Positions 46,011-54,818 are shown, numbered from the stretch's first letter. The stretch is DNA of 64,000 nucleotides from Polyangiaceae bacterium (GCA_016712345.1 JADJRH010000011.1:682001-746000); one strand, 5' to 3'. The notes: generated by a model not told the origin, from the sequence alone. A program made the numbers and translations.

Positions 46011-46475
46011 ATGATCACAGTCGGCTCGATCAGTAGGGAAGAACTTGCACAAACCTTCCCATTTGTATCCGCGCGATTCAGCGGTCGACGCCGAGCGATC
46101 AAAGATCTCACCCACCGTCAGCCGGACTTCGTCTTTTGGATCTTCCCAGACGGCCGTCTTCACGACGCCAAAGACGCGCACGCCCGCAACGTGCCCAGGG
46201 GCTACGAGCACATCGTGGACGATGAGCCTGACTACCAGGGGTTTTTGCGCGGACGGATCGTGTCCTATGACGGAAGGCAACTTGTGGTTGTCTATTGCCG
46301 GCCGGAAGCGCTCTCGGTGCCGGGACCAAAGCTGAGCCAGTTTCTCACGGGTATTCGAGACGTGCCTGTGCCGCTCGCCGAAGATGCTGTTGTCATCAGC
46401 GACAACGCCGACATCTATGGCACATTGGTTGACCTTGAAAAGCGGGCTGCGGAGCTACCCGCGCCGCCGACGTGA
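46011..46475 (+). CDS. hypothetical protein, first gene of a small operon
   Basis: A 154-residue protein starting MITVGSISREELAQTFPF. It is mixed alpha/beta with a VYCRPEALSVPGPKLSQF segment and no signal peptide. I do not recognise a family. The next gene starts 10 bp later and the third overlaps the second, so the three are probably one transcript. Confidence 0.65.
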   Translation: MITVGSISREELAQTFPFVSARFSGRRRAIKDLTHRQPDFVFWIFPDGRLHDAKDAHARNVPRGYEHIVDDEPDYQGFLRGRIVSYDGRQLVVVYCRPEALSVPGPKLSQFLTGIRDVPVPLAEDAVVISDNADIYGTLVDLEKRAAELPAPPT

Positions 46476-46485
46476 GGTCTTGGAG

Positions 46486-46839
46486 ATGCGCGTCATGGTG
46501 CCCGGCGGCCTCCTTGTCGCGGCGGTATGGGCGGAGCCGGAGCGGCTCCACCGCGACTTCGGCGCGGCCGGCTTCACCATCAAGCACATCAAGGAGCAGG
46601 AGGTTGACGTCATGAAGGCTGTCACGGTCGCCGAACTCATTGCGTGGACCCGGGCGTTTTGTCTTGCTCGCCTTCTGGCCGATCTCCCCGAGGAGAGTCA
46701 ACAGGCGTGGGAAACGGATCCGGTGGAGGCGAGCAAACCGCTTCGCAAGGACGGTTACGTTCGCCTGGGCGGCGTGAGTGGTATTGTGGTGCCGATGGCT
46801 GCACCAAGGAGGACCAATGTCGAAGCTCTTCCCGCCTGA
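46486..46839 (+). CDS. hypothetical protein, second gene of the operon
   Basis: A 117-residue protein. ATG 46486 (MRVMVPGGLL) has GAGG about eight bases upstream; ATG 46495 is an alternative. It contains HIKEQEVDVMKAVTVAELIA and ends in a basic tail. The family is unknown. Its end overlaps the start of the LRR gene by 23 bp, indicating coupled translation. Confidence 0.6.
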   Translation: MRVMVPGGLLVAAVWAEPERLHRDFGAAGFTIKHIKEQEVDVMKAVTVAELIAWTRAFCLARLLADLPEESQQAWETDPVEASKPLRKDGYVRLGGVSGIVVPMAAPRRTNVEALPA

Positions 46840-47554
46840 CCCTCCGGCGCCCCAGCGCGGACCGCGGCCAACTTGTCAATGCTTCAACCTTTACGGAACC
46901 AAGCATCAGAGCTTGCCGTCACTTCACGCGGAGGTTCAGGATACGGCCTGTGATGCCTGGCACATTGTGAGCGACGGTATCACTCTGGCGATCGATCGAG
47001 GTGACACCTTGTTCGAGCCTCTTGCGGGTCTCACCAGTGCGCAGCGACAGCAGATCATCACGCTGCCAGCCAGTATAGGGCAGATGAAGGATGTAACGGA
47101 GCTGCGACTATACGGCAGCCACCTCGTTCGACTACCGCCCGAGATTGGGGGCATGAGCAGCCTTCAATACCTCGACGTCTACACGTCTTATTGCTTGCAC
47201 TTCTTTCCCTACGAAATCACGCGATGTCGTCAGTTGAAGCGTTCCCGGGTCAGTACGCGCGCCCTCTATGGTAACTACAAGCACCGCCCCCCGTTCCCGC
47301 ACCTGAGGCTCCACAAAAACCAAGAGGCGCTTGCGCGGCTCACGCCCCCCACGTGCAGCGTCTGTGGTGGCCCGCTCGGGGAGGCCGGCCCGCAATGGCG
47401 TTGGCTGACCCTTCGCGTCGGCACCGACTGCATGCCGCTGCTGGTGGCGGCGTGCTCTGCTGCGTGCATCGAGGCCCTGCCGACAGCCCCTGCCGATTAT
47501 GTGCAAACCGCACACATCGGCGGGCGCCACATCGTTCAACCGCCCGTGGAGTAG
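46817..47554 (+). CDS. leucine-rich repeat protein with zinc-ribbon-like part
   Basis: A 245-residue protein. ATG 46817 has a perfect AAGGAGG. Residues 75-140 hold LRR-like units: LPASIGQMKDVTELRLYGSH, LVRLPPEIGGMSSLQYLDVY. Near residue 185 there is CSVCGGPLGEAG, and further Cys follow (AACSAAC), which may bind zinc. LRR proteins of this bacterial type usually mediate protein contacts; the partner is unknown. It is the last gene of the three-gene operon. Confidence 0.75.
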   Translation: MSKLFPPDPPAPQRGPRPTCQCFNLYGTKHQSLPSLHAEVQDTACDAWHIVSDGITLAIDRGDTLFEPLAGLTSAQRQQIITLPASIGQMKDVTELRLYGSHLVRLPPEIGGMSSLQYLDVYTSYCLHFFPYEITRCRQLKRSRVSTRALYGNYKHRPPFPHLRLHKNQEALARLTPPTCSVCGGPLGEAGPQWRWLTLRVGTDCMPLLVAACSAACIEALPTAPADYVQTAHIGGRHIVQPPVE

Positions 47555-47721
47555 TAGCTCGCGCGCAGCCTTTCAGGGCGCCGGTATCATACGTGAATCT
47601 GGAGCCGGATGAACTGGGCAGCGACTGTAGATTGACGAAAAGAGTCGGGTAAACGTGGGCAGACGAAGGCGCGCCGGCGGGTCCGGCTGGCTACAAGCCT
47701 GAACCCGCGGGCGATGGATTA

Positions 47722-48693
47722 TCAATCTCCCAGGACTTCATCAATCACGGTCGCTGTGAGCGCCCGATCGAGCCAGGTTTCGAGCTGCGATGTGTTGGTG
47801 CAGGCGAGGATTTTCTCGCGTGCCTCGGCTGGAACCGCCGTGCCGCGCCGTTCAAGGATTCGCAACAGAGCGGTGGCCTCGCCCATGGCCTTTCCAACTT
47901 CCCGCCCGTGGGCCTCACCGAGCGCCTTTCCAGCCTCGCGCCCGCGCGCTTCGCCCCGTGCTTCGCCTTGAGCCTCACCCTGTTTGTAAAGCCAGTTTTG
48001 CATCACCGTTTCCTCACGCAGTAAAGGTAGAATGACTTCTCTCAAATTTCTACTTCTTTTATCGACATCCGCCATGACCAACATGGCCGCCAGCAACTCT
48101 TCCAGTTCTCCAAACCGAGCACGGGCCTGCAGCTCGTTCACCGCCAGTTTCATGTTGGCGGCGTCAGCGTCGACAGCGAGTGGTGTGAATATCAGCCAAA
48201 ATGGACTTGCCCGGGCGCACAGCTCAGCCACCGTTTTTTGGTAGACCGCGTCGATTTCAAAAGAAACGCCCGAGAATAACTCGCCCTGCGGCGAAGTGCG
48301 ATATTCCCCAGAGTTTGGCCACGGTTTCTCCCGTCCCGAGAGAAGAACAACCGTGGTCCGAATAGGAGGTCGCTCACGGGTCGCGCTTGTTTTGTCCATC
48401 ACTGTCATTGCCACCAGCACGTGATATTCAAACAACCTTTCTGGGAGGTTGGCCTCCCATTCCAATTGCCACTCCACGTGTTCAAGCCGCCGCTCTTCCC
48501 CCGCCTGAACCTCGATCACACGATCAAGCCTCCTTTGGCGAGAGGTGACTTGTGTATCAAGCCATGTGGCCGCCGTAATCTCCCTCCTATTGGGCAATAA
48601 AGCCTTGGCGAATGACGTGGGAAACTGACGCGAAACATGACGAAGAGTCAGATCGACATCTTCGCCAAAGTCAGGCAACTCAGATGAGTTCAA
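47722..48693 (-). CDS. Rpn-family PD-(D/E)XK nuclease-like protein, copy 2
   Basis: 323 residues, nearly identical to the protein at 10044 (DRVIEVQAGEERR, EWQLEWE). It has an expanded Gly/Glu/Arg repeat near the C-terminus (GEAQGEARGEARGREAGK, seven residues longer) and a different last residue pair. The TTG start again follows AGGAGG. The preserved coding frame in both copies suggests that the product is, or recently was, functional. Confidence 0.8.
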   Translation of the reverse strand: MNSSELPDFGEDVDLTLRHVSRQFPTSFAKALLPNRREITAATWLDTQVTSRQRRLDRVIEVQAGEERRLEHVEWQLEWEANLPERLFEYHVLVAMTVMDKTSATRERPPIRTTVVLLSGREKPWPNSGEYRTSPQGELFSGVSFEIDAVYQKTVAELCARASPFWLIFTPLAVDADAANMKLAVNELQARARFGELEELLAAMLVMADVDKRSRNLREVILPLLREETVMQNWLYKQGEAQGEARGEARGREAGKALGEAHGREVGKAMGEATALLRILERRGTAVPAEAREKILACTNTSQLETWLDRALTATVIDEVLGD

Positions 48694-48979
48694 GATGCCT
48701 CCTTTCTACCCATATCTGGTCGAATTGGGACCGAGTTATTTCAAAAACGACATCGCACTGAAAAAAGATCACCACGCCGACCAAACGGCACGTTTGACGC
48801 CTCCATACGCCGCGAACCGCCGGACCAAAGCGGTGCCTATCCTCGTCGACTCCAGGAGGGCGAATCTACCACCCAACGATCGATAGGGCCGGCAACCTAT
48901 GGGTAGACCCCATCCCGGCCGCCAGTCCCCCCGGCGACGAGTGTCCCCCGGGGTCCCGGCCCAACCCCCCCACCTACAA

Positions 48980-49085
48980 TGCCTGCAAGCCCGCTTCTCC
49001 TAAAAGGGAACGCCGCTTACAAGGCTTGCAAGCGCCTTTCTCCCCGACGGGAACCCCGGTTGCGAGGCCCGCAAGCGCCCTCTTT
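48980..49085. repeat. TGCAAGC-type tandem repeat
   Basis: Two to three units with CCTGCAAGC, a pyrimidine-rich run and GGGAACCCC, equivalent to 11300-11420 in the duplicated 1.75-kb block. The stretch 48694-48979 matches 10995-11299 and has no gene. Confidence 0.75.
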
Positions 49086-49107
49086 CGACCTGTCGGATCG
49101 GAATTGA

Positions 49108-49455
49108 GCAATCAACAGCCACCGTTGTTTTGTCCTCAAGCTGCTTTGGGCGCCTTCTCCGCCCCGTTGTTCAAACATGCCCCTCGGGCGCGCGAAACCC
49201 CGCCAACCACATGAACAAACAGCGCCAAAGCAACGGCATTGCAAAGCGCGGGGGGCGTTGCGGGGGGCGCCAGCCCTCCCGCCCCAATAAGAAGTTGCGT
49301 TGGATTTCACGCAAGCCCGCTCGCTGCACAACGCGCGTTTTTGATGGATTTGGCGGTTGCATGCGAAGAGTAAACGCGAGACAATGCAGCGGTGGCGAAC
49401 GCGGAAAGGGCAGGGCCGGAGGCGGATGGATGGAACTGTCTATTGCGCGTCGGGC
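49108..49455 (+). repeat. dispersed 350-bp repeat, copy F
   Basis: Almost the same as copy B and part of the second 1.75-kb block (Rpn gene, TGCAAGC repeat, this repeat). It ends in an attC-like site 74 bp before the NB-ARC gene. Confidence 0.85.
49394..49455 (+). other. short attC-like site F
   Basis: The left arm GGCGAACGCGGAAAGGGCAG pairs with CTGTCTATTGCGCGTCGGGC. The right core GTCGGGC is one base from GTTRRRY. Confidence 0.4.
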
Positions 49456-49528
49456 AGGCCAGAGCATCCGTCAAGGTGCCACACATCATAAGTCTCCATT
49501 CACGTCATCAAGTATCAACAGGACCGCC

Positions 49529-52123
49529 ATGGGATTCAGCGTAGCTCGTCTCACCCTTCATGCTCTTCTTTCCGCAGTCGAGGAGGACCTCCGAGAGACG
49601 GTCGATGTCCATCTTGGCCAACAACTGGCTCCCGAGGTGATCCTTGGCAAACCGACATTCGAGAAAGCTTGCTCACGCCTTGACAGCGATAGTTCCTTGG
49701 GCGCCGTACCCCCATCGCTTCAACAAATCCTAGCCTACGTCGACTTCGGCGACCTTCATCAGACGCTCAATACGCACAGCGCCTACTTACCCCAACCGCT
49801 GACAAGCTACCTGCACTCAGCCACCGTGCACTTCGAAACTCTGATACCCATCCGCAATCGTGTCGCACACTCGCGTCCGCTGCATCTAGACGATCTCGCC
49901 ACCGTTCTCGACACCACCCAACAGCTGACACAGAGTCACGATGTTTCATGGACGAGCCTCAAAGAAACGCTGCATCGACTTCGAACCGAGCCAAGCTTTG
50001 TTCTCGGCCTCCACGTCCGGTCGTACGAGTCATACGATAAGAAGAACCACAACTTGCCCATCCCAGACTTTGACGAAACTGGCTTTCTCGGCCGAAAGCA
50101 GCAGGTCACGTCGCTTCTGAAGCTATGCAAGGGCCCCTATCCTGTCATAACGATTCTTGCAGACGGTGGTATGGGAAAGACCGCGCTGGCACTGAAAGTT
50201 GCTTATGACTTGTTAGACTCCGACGATAACCCATTTGACGCGATCGTCTGGACGTCTTCCAAGACCATGCAGCTCACTTCGCACGAGATTGTTCGCATCC
50301 AAGGCGCAATATGCGACTCGCTCGGCATGCTCCAACACGTTGCGTCGCACCTTGGCGGGACGTCAGCAAAGGAACCAGTTCAAGAGGTTCTCGCTTACCT
50401 CGAACAATTCAAAATCTTGCTGATACTCGACAATCTAGAAACCGTTCTTGATGAGCGCATTCGGGGCTTTCTCGCGGAACTGCCGATGGGCAGCAAGGTG
50501 CTTATCACATCACGCATCGGCCTTGGCGCCTTCGAGTATCCGTTTAGGCTTACTCCTTTCGCGGACGGCGAGGCGGTCCAGTTTGTGCGCGCGCTGGCAA
50601 GATCGCGACATGTCGAAACGCTGACGCGAATTGCGAACCCGCAACTGTCCGTTTACTGTTCGCGATTGCACAACAACCCGGGATTCATCAAATGGTTCGT
50701 GTCAGTCGTGCAAGCCGGACGACGTCCAGAGGAGGCATTGCAGAACCCAGATACGTTTCTTGAGTTCTGCATGTCCAACGTCTACCACTATCTTTCGCCC
50801 GAGAGCCGACACGTACTGCGGTCGATGCAGTCCGTGCCCGGAAGGCACAGTCAGGCCGAGTTGGGGTTCTTGAGCGAAATGGATGTTCTTGAGCTCCAGC
50901 GCGCACTGCAGCAACTCGTGACGACAAATATGGTTTCCATGTCGAGTATGCCGCGTGGGTCATCCTTTGAGTCTCAATACGACATATCGGATTTGGCTCG
51001 GGCGTACTTGTCTAAACATCATCCTGTTGAAATATCCGAGAGTACTCGCATCGTCGGGCGCCGAAACCAATTGCTTCGAGCTGGCGAGAGTCTTCGTGAA
51101 GATCAAATCAGCAATCCCTATTCGGCGTTCAGCATCTCGATGCGGTCGGACAGCGACATCATCGTTGCTAAGTACCTTCGCGATGCGCTCGATCGCGCAC
51201 ATAGGAATGACTACGCCTCCGCCGATTCTATTCTGGCAAAGGCCCACGGGTTGGCTCCGGAATATTTTGAAGTGTTCCGCGTAGAGGCATGGATCCGCGC
51301 AAAGCAGGGAAACGCGCCCGCGGCGCGCTCCGCCTACGAGTCCGCCGTCGAGTTAGAGCCCAAGTCCGCGCCGCTACTCTACTTCTTTGGTGGCTTCCTC
51401 ATGCGCAACGGCGACATGACAGAAGCGATGGGTCATCTTGCGGAGGCTACGCGAATAGACCCAAACGAGCCCGCAATCCATCTCGAGGCGGCGCGAGCAA
51501 ACCTCTATGCGCTGAAGTTTACCGAGGCACGAAGCGCAATAGATCGATTGATATCACGTTCGGATCTCTCTGAGTGGGTTGGCAGGAAAGCCTATGACCT
51601 CCATCTGCAATATTTCATGCGACTCGCCGACCACGACAACGATCGGCACGCCTACTCCGCGGCGCTATCCGAGCTAGAAAAGCTCAGGGACGCCTACGAG
51701 AACTGTCCCAATCAACTTCGTGATTCACGAATGCGAGAGGGACTCAAGCGCGCGTTGAACGTGGCCAAGACGTGCGCTCGCAATGTGGCCGGCGACGACG
51801 CGCGAACTCGCGCCAATACTCTGACTGATTGGATCGCTGAAGAAGCGTTCGCTGAGGAGAGCGGCATTGCGTATGCAGAGTCTCGCGAACGTCTGAGTGG
51901 AACGGTGTACCGCTTGCACAAGCAAAAGGCGACGGGAGCAATACTCACTACCGACGGACAGGAGTTTCGCTTTGAAAGAAGCCTGATGCTGGAACCGGCA
52001 TTTTGGGCACAAGTTCGAGCTGGCAGCCAGGTCGACTTCCGAAAGGGACGAGACGCAAGAGGCCCGTGCGCACTTGACGTGGTGCTGAGGGATACACCTA
52101 GAGGCACTTCGGGCGCGGAATGA
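49529..52123 (+). CDS. HEPN-like / NB-ARC STAND ATPase / TPR protein with beta-barrel end
   Basis: An 864-residue protein. Residues 1-135 look like a Swt1/HEPN-type helical domain with LIPIRNRVAHSRPLHLDDL (R-x4-H). Residues 165-430 are an NB-ARC NTPase: FLGRKQQV, P-loop ILADGGMGKTALALKVAYD, Walker B ILLILDNLETV, sensor KVLITSR. A TPR region follows (AKAHGLAPEYFEVFRVEAWI, AVELEPKSAPLLYF). The last 75 residues (LSGTVYRLHKQKATGAILTT, VDFRKGRDARG) resemble a cold-shock/OB nucleic-acid-binding barrel. ATG 49529 has a modest AGGA. The plan fits Avs-like or other STAND defence ATPases with an RNase effector; the trigger is unknown. Confidence 0.85.
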   Translation: MGFSVARLTLHALLSAVEEDLRETVDVHLGQQLAPEVILGKPTFEKACSRLDSDSSLGAVPPSLQQILAYVDFGDLHQTLNTHSAYLPQPLTSYLHSATVHFETLIPIRNRVAHSRPLHLDDLATVLDTTQQLTQSHDVSWTSLKETLHRLRTEPSFVLGLHVRSYESYDKKNHNLPIPDFDETGFLGRKQQVTSLLKLCKGPYPVITILADGGMGKTALALKVAYDLLDSDDNPFDAIVWTSSKTMQLTSHEIVRIQGAICDSLGMLQHVASHLGGTSAKEPVQEVLAYLEQFKILLILDNLETVLDERIRGFLAELPMGSKVLITSRIGLGAFEYPFRLTPFADGEAVQFVRALARSRHVETLTRIANPQLSVYCSRLHNNPGFIKWFVSVVQAGRRPEEALQNPDTFLEFCMSNVYHYLSPESRHVLRSMQSVPGRHSQAELGFLSEMDVLELQRALQQLVTTNMVSMSSMPRGSSFESQYDISDLARAYLSKHHPVEISESTRIVGRRNQLLRAGESLREDQISNPYSAFSISMRSDSDIIVAKYLRDALDRAHRNDYASADSILAKAHGLAPEYFEVFRVEAWIRAKQGNAPAARSAYESAVELEPKSAPLLYFFGGFLMRNGDMTEAMGHLAEATRIDPNEPAIHLEAARANLYALKFTEARSAIDRLISRSDLSEWVGRKAYDLHLQYFMRLADHDNDRHAYSAALSELEKLRDAYENCPNQLRDSRMREGLKRALNVAKTCARNVAGDDARTRANTLTDWIAEEAFAEESGIAYAESRERLSGTVYRLHKQKATGAILTTDGQEFRFERSLMLEPAFWAQVRAGSQVDFRKGRDARGPCALDVVLRDTPRGTSGAE

Positions 52124-52133
52124 GGAAGAGGCT

Positions 52134-52231
52134 GCCCAACAAGCGGCTGCTGCTGCCGGATCCGGCTTGCTGCGTGGGTCGCGTTGCTCCCCACTTGCGT
52201 CGCCGGACCACAGCAGAGCCGCACGTCAACC
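52134..52231 (+). other. attC-like recombination site 10
   Basis: Left box GCCCAAC fits RYYYAAC. The arms AGCGGCTGCTGCTG and CAGCAGAGCCGC pair with an unpaired G. The right core is GTCAACC, degenerate. It begins 10 bp after the stop of the NB-ARC gene. Confidence 0.7.
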
Positions 52232-52292
52232 GGCATAAGGACGCTTAGAATGGATACCCGAGACAGCCTCTCGCATACAACCGAGAGGACGC

Positions 52293-52446
52293 CTATCTTG
52301 ACAGTGGCGCTGTCACATATCGTCGCAAGTGGTTGAAAAGCCCCGCCGCCCATTGTCCCTCCCCACCGGGCGGAGGGCTCGTTTGCACTAAAAGTGCTTG
52401 AAAACACATGAAACCAAGCATCTCGACACCAGCACTGTCAAGATAG
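52293..52446. repeat. inverted-repeat (MITE-like) element, copy 2
   Basis: A 154-bp segment with perfect 14-bp inverted ends, CTATCTTGACAGTG and CACTGTCAAGATAG. It is related along its length to 2473-2627. The interior is non-coding. Confidence 0.85.
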
Positions 52447-52544
52447 CTCCGGGTCCCCGCGCATACACACCACCCGCGGGCGGTTCCCGCCGACCCAGCT
52501 GCCGCCGGAACCGCCCGCAATCGCCCATCCCCACGCGTGGGGAT

Positions 52545-52660
52545 GCCGCTTGTAAGGCTTGCAAGCGCCTTTCCCCTTTGCATAGCCGTCCGCTTGCAAC
52601 GCCTGCAAGCAGCCTTCTTCCCAACGGGAACCCTGCTTACAAGGCTTGCAAAACCGGCGA
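52545..52660. repeat. TGCAAGC-type tandem repeat
   Basis: Three units with CTTGCAAGC or CCTGCAAGC, a pyrimidine run and ACGGGAACCC, following the inverted-repeat element just as at 2745. The 350-bp repeat is not present after it here. Confidence 0.75.
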
Positions 52661-52759
52661 GGCAACACCGATGCGCCCTGGTATCGAAAGTTTTTCCCCG
52701 AGCCAGCTTCGGAAATCATCCGGCTGGGCCTTCAATCGGAAATCGCGCGCACAAAAAGT

Positions 52760-53067
52760 TTGCCGCCGTCGCCGAAGAAGTTCCCACCTCGAAAGAATCC
52801 AAAGCCATCTTGAAACAGATGGACGCCCTTCACGCCGCGGGCACCGCCGCCCTTTCAGCGCGTGAAGATGTCGCGGCAATTCAGGGCAAGGTCTCGCTGC
52901 GGATCGCTCAGTGGAAAGACGACGCCAACCATGTTCGTCGTGGCGTTGAAACGGCGCTCGACAAATACGCAACGGACCAGCGGTACCCCCGAGGGTACGC
53001 CGACGAATTTTTCCCTGTCACGCGTTACGCCCGAAAAACCGACGACGAGCCGTCCGAACCCAAGTGA
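52760..53067 (+). pseudogene. hypothetical protein, probably 5'-truncated
   Basis: An open frame of about 100 codons (KFAAVAEEVPTSKESKAIL, ALDKYATDQRYPRGYADEFF) ends at 53067 in a plausible helical, charged protein. Upstream the frame runs into the repeat DNA without a start that makes sense; ATG 52819 is the first usable one. It looks like the surviving C-terminal part of a gene cut by repeat insertion. The family is not recognised. Confidence 0.45.
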
Positions 53068-53210
53068 ACTCGCGAACGCCTCGCCACGAATCGTCGCCGC
53101 CTTTGAAGCTCGCCGCGCCGCGCCCCTCGTTCCGCGCTCACGAGCGTTGACGCCCATAACACTCGCTTGATAGCGTCGTTTTCGCTTTCGGCGCCGAAAG
53201 GAAAACGAGC

Positions 53211-53519
53211 GTGCGCATCAAACTTTTTCAAGCCTTTGGCATCCTCGCCGCCGCCGGGTTGCTCACGGGGTGCGGCGGCGTGCTCTACACCGCGTCGATT
53301 GTTTCGGCTGAATCCAGGCTTGAAAAGGCCGAGGCGCTCGGCGCTGAAAGGTACGCACCGTACGAATATTGGTACGCGCGCGAACACCTGATCAAAGCCA
53401 AAGAAGAAGCCGCCACGGCCGACTACGGCGACGCGATCGACTTTGCCGATACGGCCGGCGAGTTTGCAGAAAAAGCCGCTGAACTTTCAAAACAGGCGCA
53501 CGAGGGCGCCGGCCGATGA
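53211..53519 (+). CDS. DUF4398-like lipoprotein
   Basis: A 102-residue protein with a signal peptide and clear lipobox LLTGC (about 18-22). The mature part is a helical pair with a YAPYEYWYAREHLIKAKEEA segment and Ala/Glu-rich repeats, as in DUF4398 lipoproteins found next to OmpA-family genes. The GTG start has AAAGGA upstream. Its stop overlaps the next start (ATGA), so the two are translated together. It is probably in the outer-membrane inner leaflet. Confidence 0.85.
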   Translation: MRIKLFQAFGILAAAGLLTGCGGVLYTASIVSAESRLEKAEALGAERYAPYEYWYAREHLIKAKEEAATADYGDAIDFADTAGEFAEKAAELSKQAHEGAGR

Positions 53520-54700
53520 ACCTTCGCTTCTTTCGGTTAACCGCTTTGCAACGCGCGCAACTCGCCGCGTTTGCAATCGCTTCGGCGTCGGTGTTTTCGC
53601 TTTCCTGCTCCAACGTCACCAAAATGCGCGGTGAGCTTGAAGGGCTCGAAAAGCTGGCAGACCAAGCAGAACGCAACGGCGCCATCCGGTGTGCCCCGCG
53701 TGAACTCGCGCTCGCCAAAGCCAACATTCGCTTTGCCGATGCCGAACTTGGACAGGGCAATTGGGTGCGCGGCGACAGTCACCTCGGCATTGCGCGCGCC
53801 AACGCGCAGGCCGCGTACGATCTCTCGCCGCCTCAAAAATGCGCGGAGCGCGGCATTGTTGAAGAGCCGCTTCCGCCGCCCAAACCCGCTCCGGGCGACT
53901 GCGACGGCGACGGCTTTTTGGACGACGTTGACGTCAAGTGCCAATGCGATCCTGAAACGTTCAACGGGTTCGAAGACGAAGACGGCTGCCCCGACGATCC
54001 CGACACCGACGGCGATGGGCTCAAAGACTCCGTCGATTCGTGCCGCATGTTGCCCGAGGACAAAGACAACTACCTCGACGACGACGGCTGCCCTGAACTC
54101 GACAACGATTCCGACACCATTCTCGACGTCAACGACAAAGATTCGACCGGGAAAAACTGCGCCAACGAGCCTGAAGATCCCGACGGATACGAAGACGCCG
54201 ACGGCTGCCCCGAACCCGACAACGATGGCGACAAAGTCGCCGATCTCGAAGATCAGTGCCCCAATGAAGCGGGCCCGCCCGGCGGCGACAAGCCCGGTTG
54301 TCCCAAGAAGCCGAGCCTCGTCATCGTCACTGCAACCGAGATCAAAATCACGCAGCAGATCCACTTCGAGTTCGACAAAGACATCATTCGCAAAGAGAGC
54401 TACGCAATTCTCGACGCCGTTGTCGAAGTGCTTGTCAAAAACCCCAAGATCAAAATCGAGATCCAGGGCCACACCGACAACAAAGGTTCGCCTGTGTACA
54501 ACAAGGCCCTTTCCGATCGGCGCGCCGCATCGGTTAAAAAATACCTCGTCGGTCACGGCGTTGAAGCCGGCCGGCTCACCTCCAAGGGCTACGGCATGGA
54601 AGTGCCGATCGTGCCCAACACCAACGATCAAAACCGCGCCCTCAACCGCCGCGTTCAATTCGTGAGGACTGAAGGCGCCGGCGCCGGCACGCCGCCGTAA
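53516..54700 (+). CDS. OmpA-family lipoprotein with calcium-binding repeats
   Basis: A 394-residue protein. The signal ends in SLSC, a lipobox. Residues 120-265 contain thrombospondin type 3-like acidic repeats (DGDGFLDDVD, DTDGDGLKDSVDSC, DADGCPEPDNDGDK). Residues 280-385 are an OmpA-like peptidoglycan-binding domain: IHFEFDKDIIRKESYAIL, IEIQGHTDNKGS, SDRRAASVKKYL, NRALNRRVQF. It tethers the outer membrane to the cell wall. It forms an operon with the lipoprotein upstream (ATGA overlap). Confidence 0.92.
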   Translation: MNLRFFRLTALQRAQLAAFAIASASVFSLSCSNVTKMRGELEGLEKLADQAERNGAIRCAPRELALAKANIRFADAELGQGNWVRGDSHLGIARANAQAAYDLSPPQKCAERGIVEEPLPPPKPAPGDCDGDGFLDDVDVKCQCDPETFNGFEDEDGCPDDPDTDGDGLKDSVDSCRMLPEDKDNYLDDDGCPELDNDSDTILDVNDKDSTGKNCANEPEDPDGYEDADGCPEPDNDGDKVADLEDQCPNEAGPPGGDKPGCPKKPSLVIVTATEIKITQQIHFEFDKDIIRKESYAILDAVVEVLVKNPKIKIEIQGHTDNKGSPVYNKALSDRRAASVKKYLVGHGVEAGRLTSKGYGMEVPIVPNTNDQNRALNRRVQFVRTEGAGAGTPP

Positions 54701-54818
54701 CGCGATTGGCGCTGCTGCGCGCCCCGAATCGTCGGTCGGCTTGCTCGCAATAGCTCGTGTATGGCTGCGCGAGCCTCCCTAGCTTCGGGGCGCTCGCAAC
54801 GCGCCAATCGCGTCACGG
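54695..54818. repeat. long palindrome after the OmpA-family gene
   Basis: The arms CGTAACGCGATTGGCGC (54696 onward) and GCGCCAATCGCGTCACG (up to 54815) pair almost fully over more than 30 bp, with GCGCCCCGAA and TTCGGGGCGC further in. The first arm overlaps the stop codon. It may be a transcript-end hairpin, an attC-like site or a palindromic element; the sequence TGCTGCGCGCCCCG is shared with the element family at 17892. Confidence 0.6.

Noticed and set aside
53537..54658. Minus-strand frame of 373 codons opposite the OmpA-family gene
   Set aside because: The plus strand encodes a clear OmpA-family lipoprotein; the reverse frame is Val/Gly-rich shadow.
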